NCBI GenBank assembly: GCA_025559845.1
Contig: CP048470.1
Span: 100,001-164,000, forward strand
Direction: 5' to 3'
From: Agrobacterium tumefaciens
Lineage (GTDB): Bacteria; Pseudomonadota; Alphaproteobacteria; Rhizobiales; Rhizobiaceae
Length of the DNA stretch: 64,000 nucleotides
Below the pieces are notes generated by a model. It had not been told where the DNA came from, made no database searches, and saw only the letters and a program-made list of their open reading frames with translations. The position numbers were made by a program, and so were the translations under genes. This document shows, piece after piece, positions 33,980-43,422 of this stretch. The number at the start of each line of letters is the position of its first letter. Positions within the stretch are counted from its first letter, which is position 1.

Positions 33980-35614
33980 TCAGGTCGACCAGTTGTTGGA
34001 ACGGAAGTCCATTGCGAAGGCGGGCGCGGCCTTCCACTTGAGCGACTTCTTCATGCCGGTGAAGACGGCATTCTGGTGCAGAACCTGATAGACCGGATCT
34101 TCGCGCTCGCAGATTTCGAGCATGCGCGCGAAGGCCTTCTTGCGCTGATCGTGATCGGTCGAGGTTTCCATAACGACGGAGAGCTTGTTAACCTCCTCGT
34201 TTGACCAGTCCTTCTTTTGCTGCACTTCACCGTTCGGACCGAACTGCGTGACCATCGGGGTGATCGGATCGTTGATGGAGTTTCCGGCTGACCAGTCACG
34301 CACGCCCTTGACGCCCTGCGGATCGTGAATCTGAGCCCAGTTTTCCTTCATTTCGATTTCGACGTTGAGGCCGACCTGTTTCCACATCTCGACCATGATC
34401 TGCGCATTGGCAGTCTGGTTGGTGTAGTAGTTGTTGAGCAGGCGATATGGGATCGGGTCGCCTTTGTAACCGGCGTCCTTGAGAAGCTTCTGCGCCAGTT
34501 CCGGATTGAACTCCGGAGCGGCCCAGCCATCGACGAACATCTTCGTTGCGCTGTAGGAATCGAACTGGAGACCGGCCGGGATAACCGTCTGGCCACCCCA
34601 GAGCGCCTCGACGATCGCCTGACGGTCGATCGAATGGGTCATTGCACGACGCACGAGCGGATTGGCAAGGATCGGGTTCTGCGTGTTGAAGACCGAAATA
34701 CGATGGTTCCAGATAACGGAATTCTGCACTTCGAGGCCCGGCGCTGCCGCAATGGTGGCGATCTGGTCAGGTGGGAGGTCACAGGCGAAATCATATTCGC
34801 CTGAGAGCAGGCCGTTCACACGCGACGCAACTTCCGGAACCTCGACGAAACGGATCTCCTGAAGTGGCGGACGGCCACCCCAATATTCATCGAAGGCAAC
34901 GAGCGTCAGAGAAACGTCGGGCTTGTATTCACCGACCATGTAAGGGCCTGTGGTGACTGGCTTGCGCGCCCACTCCGCATAGGACGCAGCCTCATCCCAG
35001 GCACGACGGTTAGCGATCTGGCTGCCACCGGAATAGAGACGTCCTTCCAATGTGACGTCCGGCGTGGCGTTGTGAAAACGCACGGTATATTTGTCGACCG
35101 CTTCAACACCTGCCAGCGCCGGCCAAAGACGCCTTGCTGCGCCAGGCACAACGGCCGGCAATTCCTTGACGGTCGCAGGTTTGTTGTCGGCTTCGAAGAT
35201 CGTCTTGCCGCCCTTGGGCTCGGTGTTACCGAACACCCGCTCCTTGGAAAAGGAGAACACCACGTCTTCAGCGGTCAATTCGTCGCCATTGTGGAACTTG
35301 ACGCCCTGGCGAAGCTTGAGTTCGAGGGTCTTGTCATCGATGCGCTTCCATTCCGTCGCCAGTCCGGCAACAGGTCCCTGATTGCCCATCCAGTCGCGCA
35401 GGATCAGGCCTTCCCAAAGGTTCGGGTAAAAGACCCGCTCACCAACGTTCGATTGTTCGTACCAGACATCAAGTGTGTTGTTGTTGGTGATCTTCTGAAC
35501 AGCGATCGTTACCGACGGCCGCTGACCCTGGCTGAATGACATGCGTGGCAAGATGAGCGTGCCTGCGGCAGCGCCCATCAATCCAAGCGCGTGGCGACGA
35601 TTGATGGAAAGCAT
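33980..35614 (-). CDS. Opp/Dpp-type periplasmic binding protein of the phosphodiester operon
   Basis: 544 residues. The signal RRHALGLMGAAAGTLILPRM ends near SFSQG. The mature protein is a family-5 solute-binding protein: LWEGLILRDWMGNQGPVAGL, LELKLRQGVKFHNGDELTAE, then DVVFSF. ATG at 35614 follows AAGGAG; longer readings have no support. It is the first gene of the seven-gene operon, divergent from the SorC-type regulator across about 350 nt. Size and family match AccA, the agrocinopine-binding protein of Ti plasmids, but also dipeptide- and other opine-binding proteins. Ligand unproven. Confidence 0.92.
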   Translation of the reverse strand: MLSINRRHALGLMGAAAGTLILPRMSFSQGQRPSVTIAVQKITNNNTLDVWYEQSNVGERVFYPNLWEGLILRDWMGNQGPVAGLATEWKRIDDKTLELKLRQGVKFHNGDELTAEDVVFSFSKERVFGNTEPKGGKTIFEADNKPATVKELPAVVPGAARRLWPALAGVEAVDKYTVRFHNATPDVTLEGRLYSGGSQIANRRAWDEAASYAEWARKPVTTGPYMVGEYKPDVSLTLVAFDEYWGGRPPLQEIRFVEVPEVASRVNGLLSGEYDFACDLPPDQIATIAAAPGLEVQNSVIWNHRISVFNTQNPILANPLVRRAMTHSIDRQAIVEALWGGQTVIPAGLQFDSYSATKMFVDGWAAPEFNPELAQKLLKDAGYKGDPIPYRLLNNYYTNQTANAQIMVEMWKQVGLNVEIEMKENWAQIHDPQGVKGVRDWSAGNSINDPITPMVTQFGPNGEVQQKKDWSNEEVNKLSVVMETSTDHDQRKKAFARMLEICEREDPVYQVLHQNAVFTGMKKSLKWKAAPAFAMDFRSNNWST

Positions 35615-35962
35615 CGTGATTTCTCCTTCGAGAGATGACAGACGACGATGGGCCGAAACGGAAAACCCGTCTCTGCACCGTTTTGATGAAGGGCTTTTTA
35701 CGGCCCGGTGAAGCTTTGATGACGGCCCCGCGCGGTTACCGCGAAGGGCAGATTTCAGGTGTGAACAGTTGGCCAACCGAAAAAATTACGGACCTTGAGA
35801 ACACTGTCACAATCGAAAGTTACGAGGTTCATGTGGTCGCCGTTTCGGAGGGCCGCACTATGCTGGATCATTGATTTGGGAAGCATGGACTCTTGCGAAC
35901 CGGCTGGGCTTGACCACGCCTCCCTCTGCGGCCAATGATTAAGTTACAAATGTTACGCACAT
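35615..35962. promoter_or_regulatory. 348-nt divergent promoter region with candidate SorC site
   Basis: No convincing gene is seen here. Near the regulator, positions 35944-35957 hold the direct repeat GTTAC-AAAT-GTTAC, followed by the palindrome CACATGTG. This is the best guess for a regulator site. I could not place -35 and -10 boxes with confidence. Confidence 0.35.
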
Positions 35963-36940
35963 GTGACAATTGATACGGGGGATGGTTTGGATAACCGAGA
36001 CATGATGGTGAAGGCGGCGTGGCTCTATCACGCCGAAGGATTGACGCAGGCGCAGATCGCTGAGCGAATGAACCTCACCCGCAGGCGCGTCAACGAGTTG
36101 CTGGCGATGGCCCTGGATCAGGGTATTGTGCGCATCAGCTTTGCATCCCCACTTGCCGAGAGTGTCGAACTCGAATCGAAGCTTTGTTCGGTTTTCGGGC
36201 TTGAAGAAGCTGCGGTTGTCATGACACCTGCAGACCCCGGCCAACTGCAGACAGTCATCGGGCGAGCAACGGCAGCCTTTCTCGACAGGCTCATCCATGT
36301 TCGCAAACCGGCCTCGCTGGGTGTTGGCTGGGGCACGACGTTGCGCGAAACCGTCGAGCACATGACGCCAGTCAACGCTCCCGACATCAAGGTTCGATCA
36401 ATGATGGGCGGGCTGACAAGAGGTTCAGAAATCAACACCTTCGAAATCGTACGGCGCTTTGCCAAGGTTCTCGGTGCGGAGTGCCATTATCTCGCCGCTC
36501 CGATTTATGTCGACAGTGCAGGCTCTCGCGACATCATCATGGCGCAACCCGCCTTCCGTGATCTTTTGCAGGAAGCCGCGAATGTCGAGGCATCGTGCCT
36601 CAGCGTTGGGGACCTGACGAAGGAATCACTCCAGGTGCGCTATGGCCTGCCTTCAAAACAGGTCATCGAAGAGTTGCGGGCAGCCGGCGCGGTGGGAGAT
36701 ATCATCGGGCATTATCTCGATGGGCGCGGCAATCCCGTGGACCACGGCATGAATGAGCGGGTGATCGCGCTCGATCTTGAGGAGTACAGACAGATACCCT
36801 GCCGGATCATTACCTCTGGCGGCGAGCACAAACACAACTCGTTGCGGGCAGCCTTGTCGGCAGGCCTGGCAACGGTTCTCGTCACCGACACCGAGAGCGC
36901 AAGGTGGCTTCTTGAAAACCCCGTTCCGCCTCCAGCATGA
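35963..36940 (+). CDS. SorC/DeoR-type sugar-binding transcriptional regulator
   Basis: 325 residues from GTG. The helix-turn-helix KAAWLYHAEGLTQAQIAERM continues as NLTRRRVNELLAMA; a sugar-phosphate-binding domain of SorC type follows (LGVGWGTTLRETVEHM, VRSMMGGLTRGSEINTFEIV, GAVGDIIGHYLDGRGNPVD). Such regulators respond to phosphorylated sugars, which fits a phosphodiesterase that would release one. The start is uncertain: GTG 35963, TTG 35987 (after GGGGGA) and ATG 36002 are all possible, and the last still keeps the whole DNA-binding domain. Divergent from the transporter operon. Confidence 0.9.
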   Translation: MTIDTGDGLDNRDMMVKAAWLYHAEGLTQAQIAERMNLTRRRVNELLAMALDQGIVRISFASPLAESVELESKLCSVFGLEEAAVVMTPADPGQLQTVIGRATAAFLDRLIHVRKPASLGVGWGTTLRETVEHMTPVNAPDIKVRSMMGGLTRGSEINTFEIVRRFAKVLGAECHYLAAPIYVDSAGSRDIIMAQPAFRDLLQEAANVEASCLSVGDLTKESLQVRYGLPSKQVIEELRAAGAVGDIIGHYLDGRGNPVDHGMNERVIALDLEEYRQIPCRIITSGGEHKHNSLRAALSAGLATVLVTDTESARWLLENPVPPPA

Positions 36941-36971
36941 GACGAATGGACGCTCTCAAATTCGCTGTTAA

Positions 36972-38939
36972 TCAGCCAGACGACAGTGCCGCGACCGGAT
37001 CGAGACGGGATGCGTTGCGAGCCGGCAGGTAACCGAAGACGACGCCAATCAGGGTTGAGCAAACAAAGGCCGCGACGATCGAGGTCCCCGAGTAGACAAG
37101 GGCAAAATTGCTGCTGAAGAGGCTGAAAGCTGCTCCGAACCCGAGGCCGCCGAGAATGCCGAGGGATCCTCCGATGATGCAGACGAGTACAGCCTCGATC
37201 AGGAATTGCCTTAAAATATCGCTGCGGCGTGCCCCGACGGCCATCCTGACGCCGATTTCGGAGACACGCTCTGACACTGACACGAGCATGATGTTCATGA
37301 CACCTATGCCGCCTACGAGAAGAGAAATCACCGCGATGGCAGCAATCAGGATCGTCATGGTCCGCGTGGTGCTGGTGATCGTTTCCCTTATGTCGTCAGT
37401 GTTGAGAATATAGAAATCCTTGGTGCCGTGGCGTTGTGTCAAAAGGGACGTCACCGCTTGCTCCGCCAATGACGCCTCTACATCGTCGCTCACCTGTACC
37501 GTGATACTGCGCAATGAAAGACTGCCGAGAAACCGGGACTGGACGGCGGTGTATGGGAGATAGAGCGACAGGTTCTGGCTCGAACCGAAGCCGCCCTGCT
37601 GTGCCTGGGTCACACCAACAATACGGGCTGGAACCTTGCCGATCAGAATGACCTGCCCGACAGGGCTACCGGTGAAGTCGGCAAAGAGCGACTTACGGGT
37701 ATTTTCGTCAATTACGACGTCCTGTGCCTTTTCGCGGACACTCGCCGCGTCAAAAAAGCGGCCCTCCGACAGCTTCGTGCCCTTGGCAGCAAAATACTGG
37801 TCACTGACGCCGTTGACGAGCGCGTTTGCTTCCTTCGCCCCGAAGCGGACTGTACTTGATGTCGATACGGTAGGTGTCACCGCAGCAACATAGGGCTGGC
37901 CTGCAAGGGCATCCGCGTCGGAAACCACCAATGTCGTGATTTTTCCCGACCGAATGTCGCCGAAATCCTTGCCTGCAAAGATTTCCAGCGTATTCGTTCC
38001 AAGGCTTGAAATATTCTGTAGCACGCGCTGTTGCGATCCTTGCCCAAGCGCAACAACGCCGATGACGGAGGCGATACCAATGATGATGCCCAGCATCGTC
38101 AAGAAGGTCCGCAACTTGTGCGCCCGCATGGAAAGAAGCGCCATGCGGAACGCTTCCTTTAGGGATGACCAGATCCCACTTAGGCCACCTTCTGAAGCAG
38201 GTTCGAGTTTCGCGGCTAAGGCTCCCGAGACAACTCTATTTTTCGCGTTGTCGCGCTCCGAGCGATCAGAAATGATTACCCCATCGCTGATTTCAATAAT
38301 GCGGTCGGCGCGCCTGGCGATTGCCATATCGTGGGTCACGATGACAACTGTGCGCCCTTCGGCGTGCAGTTCGCTGAGGATGCGCAGCACTTCCTCGCCG
38401 CTCGTGCTGTCGAGAGCGCCTGTCGGCTCGTCAGCCAGGATAATACCGGCGTCATTCATCAAGGCACGGGCGATGGAAACGCGCTGTTGCTGCCCGCCGG
38501 AGAGTTGGCCCGGGCGATGATCCAGTCGCGCGCCCATACCGAGGCGGTTTAACAGCTTCGCAGCATTGCTTTTGCGTCCAGCCTGGGATTGCCCCGCATA
38601 GATCGCAGGGATCTCCACGTTGCCGAGTGCCGACAGTTCGCCGAGAAGGTGATAGCGCTGAAAGATGAACCCCAGATGTTCGCGCCTGAGCGCTGACAAT
38701 GCATCCGCGTCGAGATTGGCCGTTTCCTGACCAGCTATCGCATAGGTTCCGGAGGTCGGCCGGTCGAGGCAGCCAAGAATATTCATCAGCGTCGACTTGC
38801 CGGAACCGGACGCTCCGACGATGGCGACCATTTCACCGGCCTCGATCGTCAGATTAACATTCTTGAGCACGCTGATCGTGCCATCTCCGGAGGGGTATTC
38901 GCGGTTAACCGCCTTAAGCGCAATGAGTGGCTCGCCCAT
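36972..38939 (-). CDS. macB: MacB-type ABC transporter (ATPase plus FtsX permease)
   Basis: 655 residues. The N-terminal ATPase has Walker [11 protein letters not shown], signature LSGGQQQR and Walker [14 protein letters not shown]. The membrane part has one helix at about 275-295 ([20 protein letters not shown]), a large periplasmic domain, then three C-terminal helices beginning [20 protein letters not shown], with [17 protein letters not shown]. This is the mechanotransmission MacB layout. With MacA and an outer-membrane channel it expels macrolides, lipopeptides or other periplasmic substrates. It starts 3 nt after the MacA stop. No TolC-like gene is nearby. Confidence 0.94.
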   Translation of the reverse strand: MGEPLIALKAVNREYPSGDGTISVLKNVNLTIEAGEMVAIVGASGSGKSTLMNILGCLDRPTSGTYAIAGQETANLDADALSALRREHLGFIFQRYHLLGELSALGNVEIPAIYAGQSQAGRKSNAAKLLNRLGMGARLDHRPGQLSGGQQQRVSIARALMNDAGIILADEPTGALDSTSGEEVLRILSELHAEGRTVVIVTHDMAIARRADRIIEISDGVIISDRSERDNAKNRVVSGALAAKLEPASEGGLSGIWSSLKEAFRMALLSMRAHKLRTFLTMLGIIIGIASVIGVVALGQGSQQRVLQNISSLGTNTLEIFAGKDFGDIRSGKITTLVVSDADALAGQPYVAAVTPTVSTSSTVRFGAKEANALVNGVSDQYFAAKGTKLSEGRFFDAASVREKAQDVVIDENTRKSLFADFTGSPVGQVILIGKVPARIVGVTQAQQGGFGSSQNLSLYLPYTAVQSRFLGSLSLRSITVQVSDDVEASLAEQAVTSLLTQRHGTKDFYILNTDDIRETITSTTRTMTILIAAIAVISLLVGGIGVMNIMLVSVSERVSEIGVRMAVGARRSDILRQFLIEAVLVCIIGGSLGILGGLGFGAAFSLFSSNFALVYSGTSIVAAFVCSTLIGVVFGYLPARNASRLDPVAALSSG

Positions 38940-38942
38940 GGC

Positions 38943-40175
38943 TCAGAACCCCATCGGCGGCGGTCCACCACCTGGGCCACCGACTGCAGTCATCGTGACC
39001 TGAGATGACGCCTCGCCCGTTACAACACGCTCATGTTCGGCAAGGCCGGAACGAACCTCGACCGTAACCTTGTTGTTCAGTCCTGTTTCGACCTTGCGGT
39101 CGACGACTTTGCCATCGTCGGCGAGGACACGAACCGAATAGGCGCCATCTCCAAGCTGCGCACCGAGAGCAGCAGCAGGGATGGTCAGGACGTTTTTGGC
39201 ATCTCCTAGGACAATGTGAACCTCGGCAGTCATGTACGTCCGAAGCTTCCCATCCGGGTTCGGCACGTTGAAAACGCCATTGTAATAGATCGCCTCGGAC
39301 GAAGAGGTCGAACTCGATGAGGAAGACGACGACGTTGAGGAACTGGATGAACTGAAGCTGGAATCGCTGCGCACAGACTCTGGCGCAGGCTCGATCGAGG
39401 CAAGCGTCGCCTCGTAGCGTCTGTTGGGTTCTCCGAGCACGGTAAAATAGACAGGCAGATCTGGCTGAACGCGGGTGATGTCGGCTTCGGATATCTCCGT
39501 ACGAACGGTCATGTTATCGAGCTGGCCAAGAATAACGATGGTCGGTGCAGATTGCGTTGCATTAACCGTCTGGCCTTCCTGACTGACGATAGAAAGCACA
39601 GTACCGGCGATCGGTGCAGTAATCTTTGTGTAGTCGAGATTGGCCTGCGCTGTCTCCACGGCGACCTGCGCTTCTTCGATCTGCGCGTCCAGCGCCTGGA
39701 TTTGCGCTTCGGTGACAGCAAGAGCAGCGGCCGCGCTTTCCAGATCCGCGCGCGACGTCGTATTTTTTGAGGCCATGTCTTTTTGGCGGGCAAGGCTTTG
39801 ATTGTTGAGAAGCAGCGTTGCTTCTTTTTCAAGGCGCTGTGCCTTAACGTTGGCAAGTGCCGCCTTCGCGGTCCTGAGACTGTTCAGCTGTGTTACGGAA
39901 TCAATCTCGGCAATCAGATCACCCGCTTTGACAACGTCGCCAAGGGCGATCTTGACTGCCGTAATGCGGCCTGAGGCCTGGGCGCCGACGGCAACCAGGC
40001 GAGATGGCTTTAAAGTGCCGGTCGCAAGTACAGTCTGCTCAACATCTCCTCGCGTCACCGCAGCCGTCATGACAATTGGTGTCGCAGCACTGCTATATTG
40101 CGAAGAGATCCAGAAGCCGCCTGCCGCGAGGATCGCGAGCGCGATGAACGCGCCTGTCTTGCGTGCCGTTTTCAT
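38943..40175 (-). CDS. macA: MacA-type periplasmic adaptor with a long serine tract
   Basis: 410 residues: an N-terminal membrane anchor (AFIALAILAAGGFWISSQYS), a biotinyl-lipoyl-like half-motif (VGAQASGRITAVKIALGDVV), a coiled-coil hairpin about 95-175, then NLDYTKITAPIAGTVLSIVS and beta domains. This is the MacB partner in a tripartite pump. Residues about 268-295 form a serine-dominated insert with a few Thr, Asp and Phe between beta domains, absent from typical MacA. Its serine codons are mixed (TCG, TCC, TCA, TCT, AGT, AGC), so it is not fresh slippage. The C-terminus is Gly/Pro rich. Confidence 0.93.
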   Translation of the reverse strand: MKTARKTGAFIALAILAAGGFWISSQYSSAATPIVMTAAVTRGDVEQTVLATGTLKPSRLVAVGAQASGRITAVKIALGDVVKAGDLIAEIDSVTQLNSLRTAKAALANVKAQRLEKEATLLLNNQSLARQKDMASKNTTSRADLESAAAALAVTEAQIQALDAQIEEAQVAVETAQANLDYTKITAPIAGTVLSIVSQEGQTVNATQSAPTIVILGQLDNMTVRTEISEADITRVQPDLPVYFTVLGEPNRRYEATLASIEPAPESVRSDSSFSSSSSSTSSSSSSSSTSSSEAIYYNGVFNVPNPDGKLRTYMTAEVHIVLGDAKNVLTIPAAALGAQLGDGAYSVRVLADDGKVVDRKVETGLNNKVTVEVRSGLAEHERVVTGEASSQVTMTAVGGPGGGPPPMGF

Positions 40176-40195
40176 GTGTCTTTCCTGTCCGATAA

Positions 40196-40420
40196 TTATC
40201 GGGTAGCCGCTCTCTTCGAAACTGCCTTGGTGCAGTTGGCTTGGGCGGCCTTTCCATTCGCCATCTTCTGCTTGGCCTTTGCGCAGACAGAAACTGGCTG
40301 TTTTTCCTCCTGGCGTGTCTTGGCCGGAGTTAGCGACGAAGGCTTGTCTTTCGCAAAGGCAACCGACAATGCGAGGCTCAGACCGAAGAGAGACGCCAGT
40401 GCGCCGTAGAAATATTTCAT
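40196..40420 (-). CDS. Small exported basic protein of the macAB operon
   Basis: 74 residues with a signal peptide (MKYFYGALASLFGLSLALS, cleavage near AFAKD). The mature part is short and lysine-rich with two cysteines (SVCAKAKQKM and AQANCTKAV) that could form one disulfide. AAGGA lies before the ATG. It sits between the LTxxQ-type gene and macA on the same strand, so it is probably co-transcribed. Function unknown; a small periplasmic accessory of the stress/pump system is inference from position. Confidence 0.65.
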   Translation of the reverse strand: MKYFYGALASLFGLSLALSVAFAKDKPSSLTPAKTRQEEKQPVSVCAKAKQKMANGKAAQANCTKAVSKRAATR

Positions 40421-40540
40421 CGTGATGTCCTTTTGAATTCGCGCGGGGGACCGCAAGTCAGCGATCCCCCGGCTAGACCGTTTCCGGCCGGGTTCCTCCT
40501 TTACTGGGGGGCAGTTTTAAAGGAGGAATTTCTGATTTTG

Positions 40541-41194
40541 TCAGCCTCTCGGCCCGTCGTTGTCATCCCAATCCGCATCCCCGGCGGGCGGCCCCTGCAT
40601 TGGATCCAGCATTGGATTGCTGGGGCCCATCAGAGCGGGACCAGGAGGAGGCGCAATCAACATCTTCTCTATTCCGGAGAGCTTCGCCAGTTGGTCCGAT
40701 GTCAGGGCTGTGCGCAACGTTTGGACTGCACCTTGCAGGGCCTTGGCCTTTTCAGCTTTGGAAAGGATTGCACCCGCTAGCCGCTCACCAGGCAGACCGG
40801 CTTCAGGAGCTTCGTCTGTCCGGACCTGCGCGGCAGGCAATTTATCCCTGCCGGACGCATCCGCTGCAAAGTCAGGCAACGGCCGCGGCGGTCTGGGACC
40901 AAGGGAAAGTACGTCTTGCAAAGCGGTTGTATAGGTGCGCCATGGGCCGAGCTGATCTGGAGTGATGCCGATATAGACTTCCGCCGCAGAAAGCTGTCCT
41001 GCGAGCCCAAAGGTGAAATGAACGGCGACGTCGTTCATCGGCGCCGGCGGCGAAAGGTGATCTGGACGGACAGGGGTTGCCTGCTCTTTCGTTCCATTCT
41101 GCGGAGGCACATCCTGCGCTACGGCAGGCAAGACCACGGCGGCGCCACATATGACGGCGGAGACGACGGCAGTAATCAACAGAGGCTGTTTCAT
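40541..41194 (-). CDS. Periplasmic protein with LTxxQ-like motifs (Spy/CpxP-like)
   Basis: 217 residues. The signal (LLITAVVSAVICGAAVVLPA, then VAQDV) is followed by two motifs of the LTxxQ kind, ITPDQLGPWRTYTTALQDVL and LTSDQLAKLSGIEKML, separated by a proline-rich linker; the C-terminus is Pro/Gly/Asp rich. LTxxQ proteins such as Spy and CpxP are periplasmic chaperones or feedback inhibitors of envelope sensors. It is first in the leftward macAB operon and faces a two-component system across 200 nt. A role in sensing or buffering envelope stress is therefore likely but inferred. Confidence 0.7.
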   Translation of the reverse strand: MKQPLLITAVVSAVICGAAVVLPAVAQDVPPQNGTKEQATPVRPDHLSPPAPMNDVAVHFTFGLAGQLSAAEVYIGITPDQLGPWRTYTTALQDVLSLGPRPPRPLPDFAADASGRDKLPAAQVRTDEAPEAGLPGERLAGAILSKAEKAKALQGAVQTLRTALTSDQLAKLSGIEKMLIAPPPGPALMGPSNPMLDPMQGPPAGDADWDDNDGPRG

Positions 41195-41395
41195 CTTTCT
41201 TTCCTTCCCTTGTGGGGCATGGAAAGAGATTATGGGGACAGAGTTTCCCTCTTTCGTCCCAATGTTTCTGGCCTTGGCCCGATTGGCCATTTTTGTAAAC
41301 GAATGTTTCCCGACGAGCGTCAGAAAGCTTTCGTTGCAAAAATCCGGCTTTTATTTCTGCCGTTTCGATATAGTGCCGCCAAAAGGTTGGATAAA

Positions 41396-42127
41396 ATGAC
41401 GGCTCACGCACCCACTCACATATTGATTGTTGACGACGATCTCGAAATTCGCTCGCTTCTTGCAAAATACCTTGGTTCGCAGGGCTTCAGGGTCTCTGCG
41501 GCAGCGGATCGCCGCGAATTTGAAGAACGTATTTCGAGCTCTGATCCGGATCTCATCGTTCTGGATGTCATGCTGCCAGACGGTTCCGGCCTCGATATCT
41601 GCCGGGACCTTCAGGGCCGCAAGACACGCACACCTGTTATACTTCTCACAGCGTTGAAAGAGGACGTGGACCGTATCGTCGGACTTGAAATCGGCGCAGA
41701 CGACTATCTCGGCAAACCCTTCAACCCACGTGAACTGACAGCCCGCATCAAGGCGGTGCTTCGCCGTTCAGGTACCCAGGAGCCTGCTGCACCAGGTGCA
41801 AACGTCTATAGCTTTGCCGATTTTTTTGCTGACCCTGAACAGCGCTCGGTTACACGCACGAATGGCGAAAAGATCGATCTGACAGGTGCCGAGTTTGATC
41901 TGTTGAAAGTATTTCTGGACAGGCCTGGTCGTCTGCTTTCACGCGACCAGATCCTTGACTTGACGCAAGGCAGGGACCGCGGACCGTTTGACCGGTCGAT
42001 CGACGTCCTGATGAGCCGCCTGCGCAAAAAGCTGGATATGGATGATGCTCCGCCCATTTTCAAAACTGTCCGAAACGGCGGTTACCAGATGACCGTATCC
42101 GTTAAATCCCAACCGGTGCAGCGATGA
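41396..42127 (+). CDS. OmpR-family response regulator
   Basis: 243 residues. The receiver domain has DDD at 13-15, phospho-acceptor D57 (LIVLDVMLPDGSG) and K107 (DDYLGKPFNPREL). The C-terminal winged helix has LTGAEFDLLKVFLDRPGRLL and the recognition region DRSIDVLMSRLRKKL. ATG at 41396 is preceded by AAAAGG. It overlaps the kinase by ATGA and is divergent from the LTxxQ-macAB operon, which it probably controls. The target site was not identified. Confidence 0.94.
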   Translation: MTAHAPTHILIVDDDLEIRSLLAKYLGSQGFRVSAAADRREFEERISSSDPDLIVLDVMLPDGSGLDICRDLQGRKTRTPVILLTALKEDVDRIVGLEIGADDYLGKPFNPRELTARIKAVLRRSGTQEPAAPGANVYSFADFFADPEQRSVTRTNGEKIDLTGAEFDLLKVFLDRPGRLLSRDQILDLTQGRDRGPFDRSIDVLMSRLRKKLDMDDAPPIFKTVRNGGYQMTVSVKSQPVQR

Positions 42128-43389
42128 ATTCCCTCAGAAACCGGATAGCAGCGCTCCTCATCGCTGCTATCATTGCTGTCGTGGCGCTCGCGACATTCAC
42201 GGCGCAACAAACTCTGCAGCCACCCTCACCTCTCTCTACGATAGATCCGATCGCGCGCCTCCTTGGATTGGCTGTCACCATCGCAGAGCGCGAGCCGGCA
42301 TTGCTGCCCGACGAAGGCCTGTCGGTCCAGGCCGAACCACCGGCCGGCCATGTCGACGGCATGCTCTCCGAATTTCTTGGCAAGGCGCTCGCGATCCAGG
42401 GGAACGGTCGGGCCGCAATGGTGGTCCGCGTCGAGAACCATCCGGCACCGGTTGCCGCTGTCGCGCTCGAGAAAGGCGGTTGGCTGGTGGCAGAGGTCCC
42501 TAATCTTGGCCCTCCTCCCGGCGGCTGGAAAACGTTTGGCATGTGGATCGTGCTGATCGTCCTGGGTAGCGCTCTTGTTTCAATCTTCGCTGCGCGAAAA
42601 ATCACGCGCCCGCTCGACCTGCTGGAAAACGCGGCGGAGAGCATCGGGCCTGACGGATCTTTGCCACATCTGCCTGAGACAGGTCCGGGTGAAATTCGCG
42701 CCACGGCGCGTGCCGTGAACACGTTGACGGCACGCCTCAAGACAGCCGTTGAAAGCCGGATGCGCCTCGTTGCCGCTGCAGGACACGACCTCAGAACACC
42801 AATGACCCGCATGCGGCTTCGAGCAGAGTTCATCGAGGATGATGCCGAACGGGCAAAGTGGCTCGCAGATCTCGAAGAACTCGACGCGATTGCCGATAGC
42901 GCCATCATGCTGGTTCGCGAAGAGGTCAGTCAGGACCCGGTTCGCGACGTTGATGTCGGCAAGATGCTGGAGGAAATCACCAGCGAACTCGGCGACCTTG
43001 GTCACCAGGATGCAATCGACTTCCATAAACCGGATAACTCGACCGTAATCCAGGCTGCTCCGCATGCGCTAAAAAGAGCGCTGCGCAATCTCATCCTGAA
43101 CGCTGTCACCCATGGGAAGGGTGCCGATATCCACCTGACACAGGATGATAGTGAGGTCGTCGTGATAATCACAGACGATGGACCTGGCATTCCCGAGGAG
43201 CTGATCGGACGCGTGTTCGAGCCGTTTTTCCGCGTCGACCCTGCGAGGCGAAAATCAGTCCCGGGTGCAGGACTTGGGCTGGCGATCGCCAAGGAGATTA
43301 TCGAGCGTTTCGGCGCGACAATCTCGATCGCAAACCGCAAGAAGACGGGCCTGGCGCAAACAGTGATTTTCCCAAAGTCTGCAAAATAA
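42124..43389 (+). CDS. Membrane sensor histidine kinase
   Basis: 421 residues. Helices at about 8-27 and 138-157 flank a periplasmic domain of roughly 110 residues; HAMP starts at 158 (RKITRPLDLLENAAESI). The H-box is AAAGHDLRTPMTRMRLRAEF with phospho-accepting H221; N-box NLILNAVTHGKG, G1 TDDGPGIPEEL and G2 GAGLGLAIAKEII follow. It is paired with the response regulator by a 4-nt overlap. The signal may be envelope damage or a pump substrate, judging from the divergent macAB and LTxxQ genes. Confidence 0.94.
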   Translation: MNSLRNRIAALLIAAIIAVVALATFTAQQTLQPPSPLSTIDPIARLLGLAVTIAEREPALLPDEGLSVQAEPPAGHVDGMLSEFLGKALAIQGNGRAAMVVRVENHPAPVAAVALEKGGWLVAEVPNLGPPPGGWKTFGMWIVLIVLGSALVSIFAARKITRPLDLLENAAESIGPDGSLPHLPETGPGEIRATARAVNTLTARLKTAVESRMRLVAAAGHDLRTPMTRMRLRAEFIEDDAERAKWLADLEELDAIADSAIMLVREEVSQDPVRDVDVGKMLEEITSELGDLGHQDAIDFHKPDNSTVIQAAPHALKRALRNLILNAVTHGKGADIHLTQDDSEVVVIITDDGPGIPEELIGRVFEPFFRVDPARRKSVPGAGLGLAIAKEIIERFGATISIANRKKTGLAQTVIFPKSAK

Positions 43390-43390
43390 A

Positions 43391-43414
43391 AAGCGCCGGG
43401 TTTCCCCGGCGCTT
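43391..43414. terminator. Bidirectional terminator between the kinase and monooxygenase genes
   Basis: A perfect 10-bp stem (AAGCGCCGGG / CCCGGCGCTT, 4-nt loop). On the minus strand it is followed by a T-rich stretch, on the plus strand by TTCTTC. It lies between convergent stop codons. Confidence 0.85.
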
Positions 43415-43422
43415 CTTCGAAT

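Noticed and set aside
35635..35874. 79-codon frame between the binding-protein and SorC-type genes
   Set aside because: No ribosome site, no motif, and it lies in a divergent promoter region; treated as non-coding.
39291..39372. Serine-tract DNA as a microsatellite or repeat element
   Set aside because: Codons are mixed and no short unit repeats at the DNA level; it is a coding feature.
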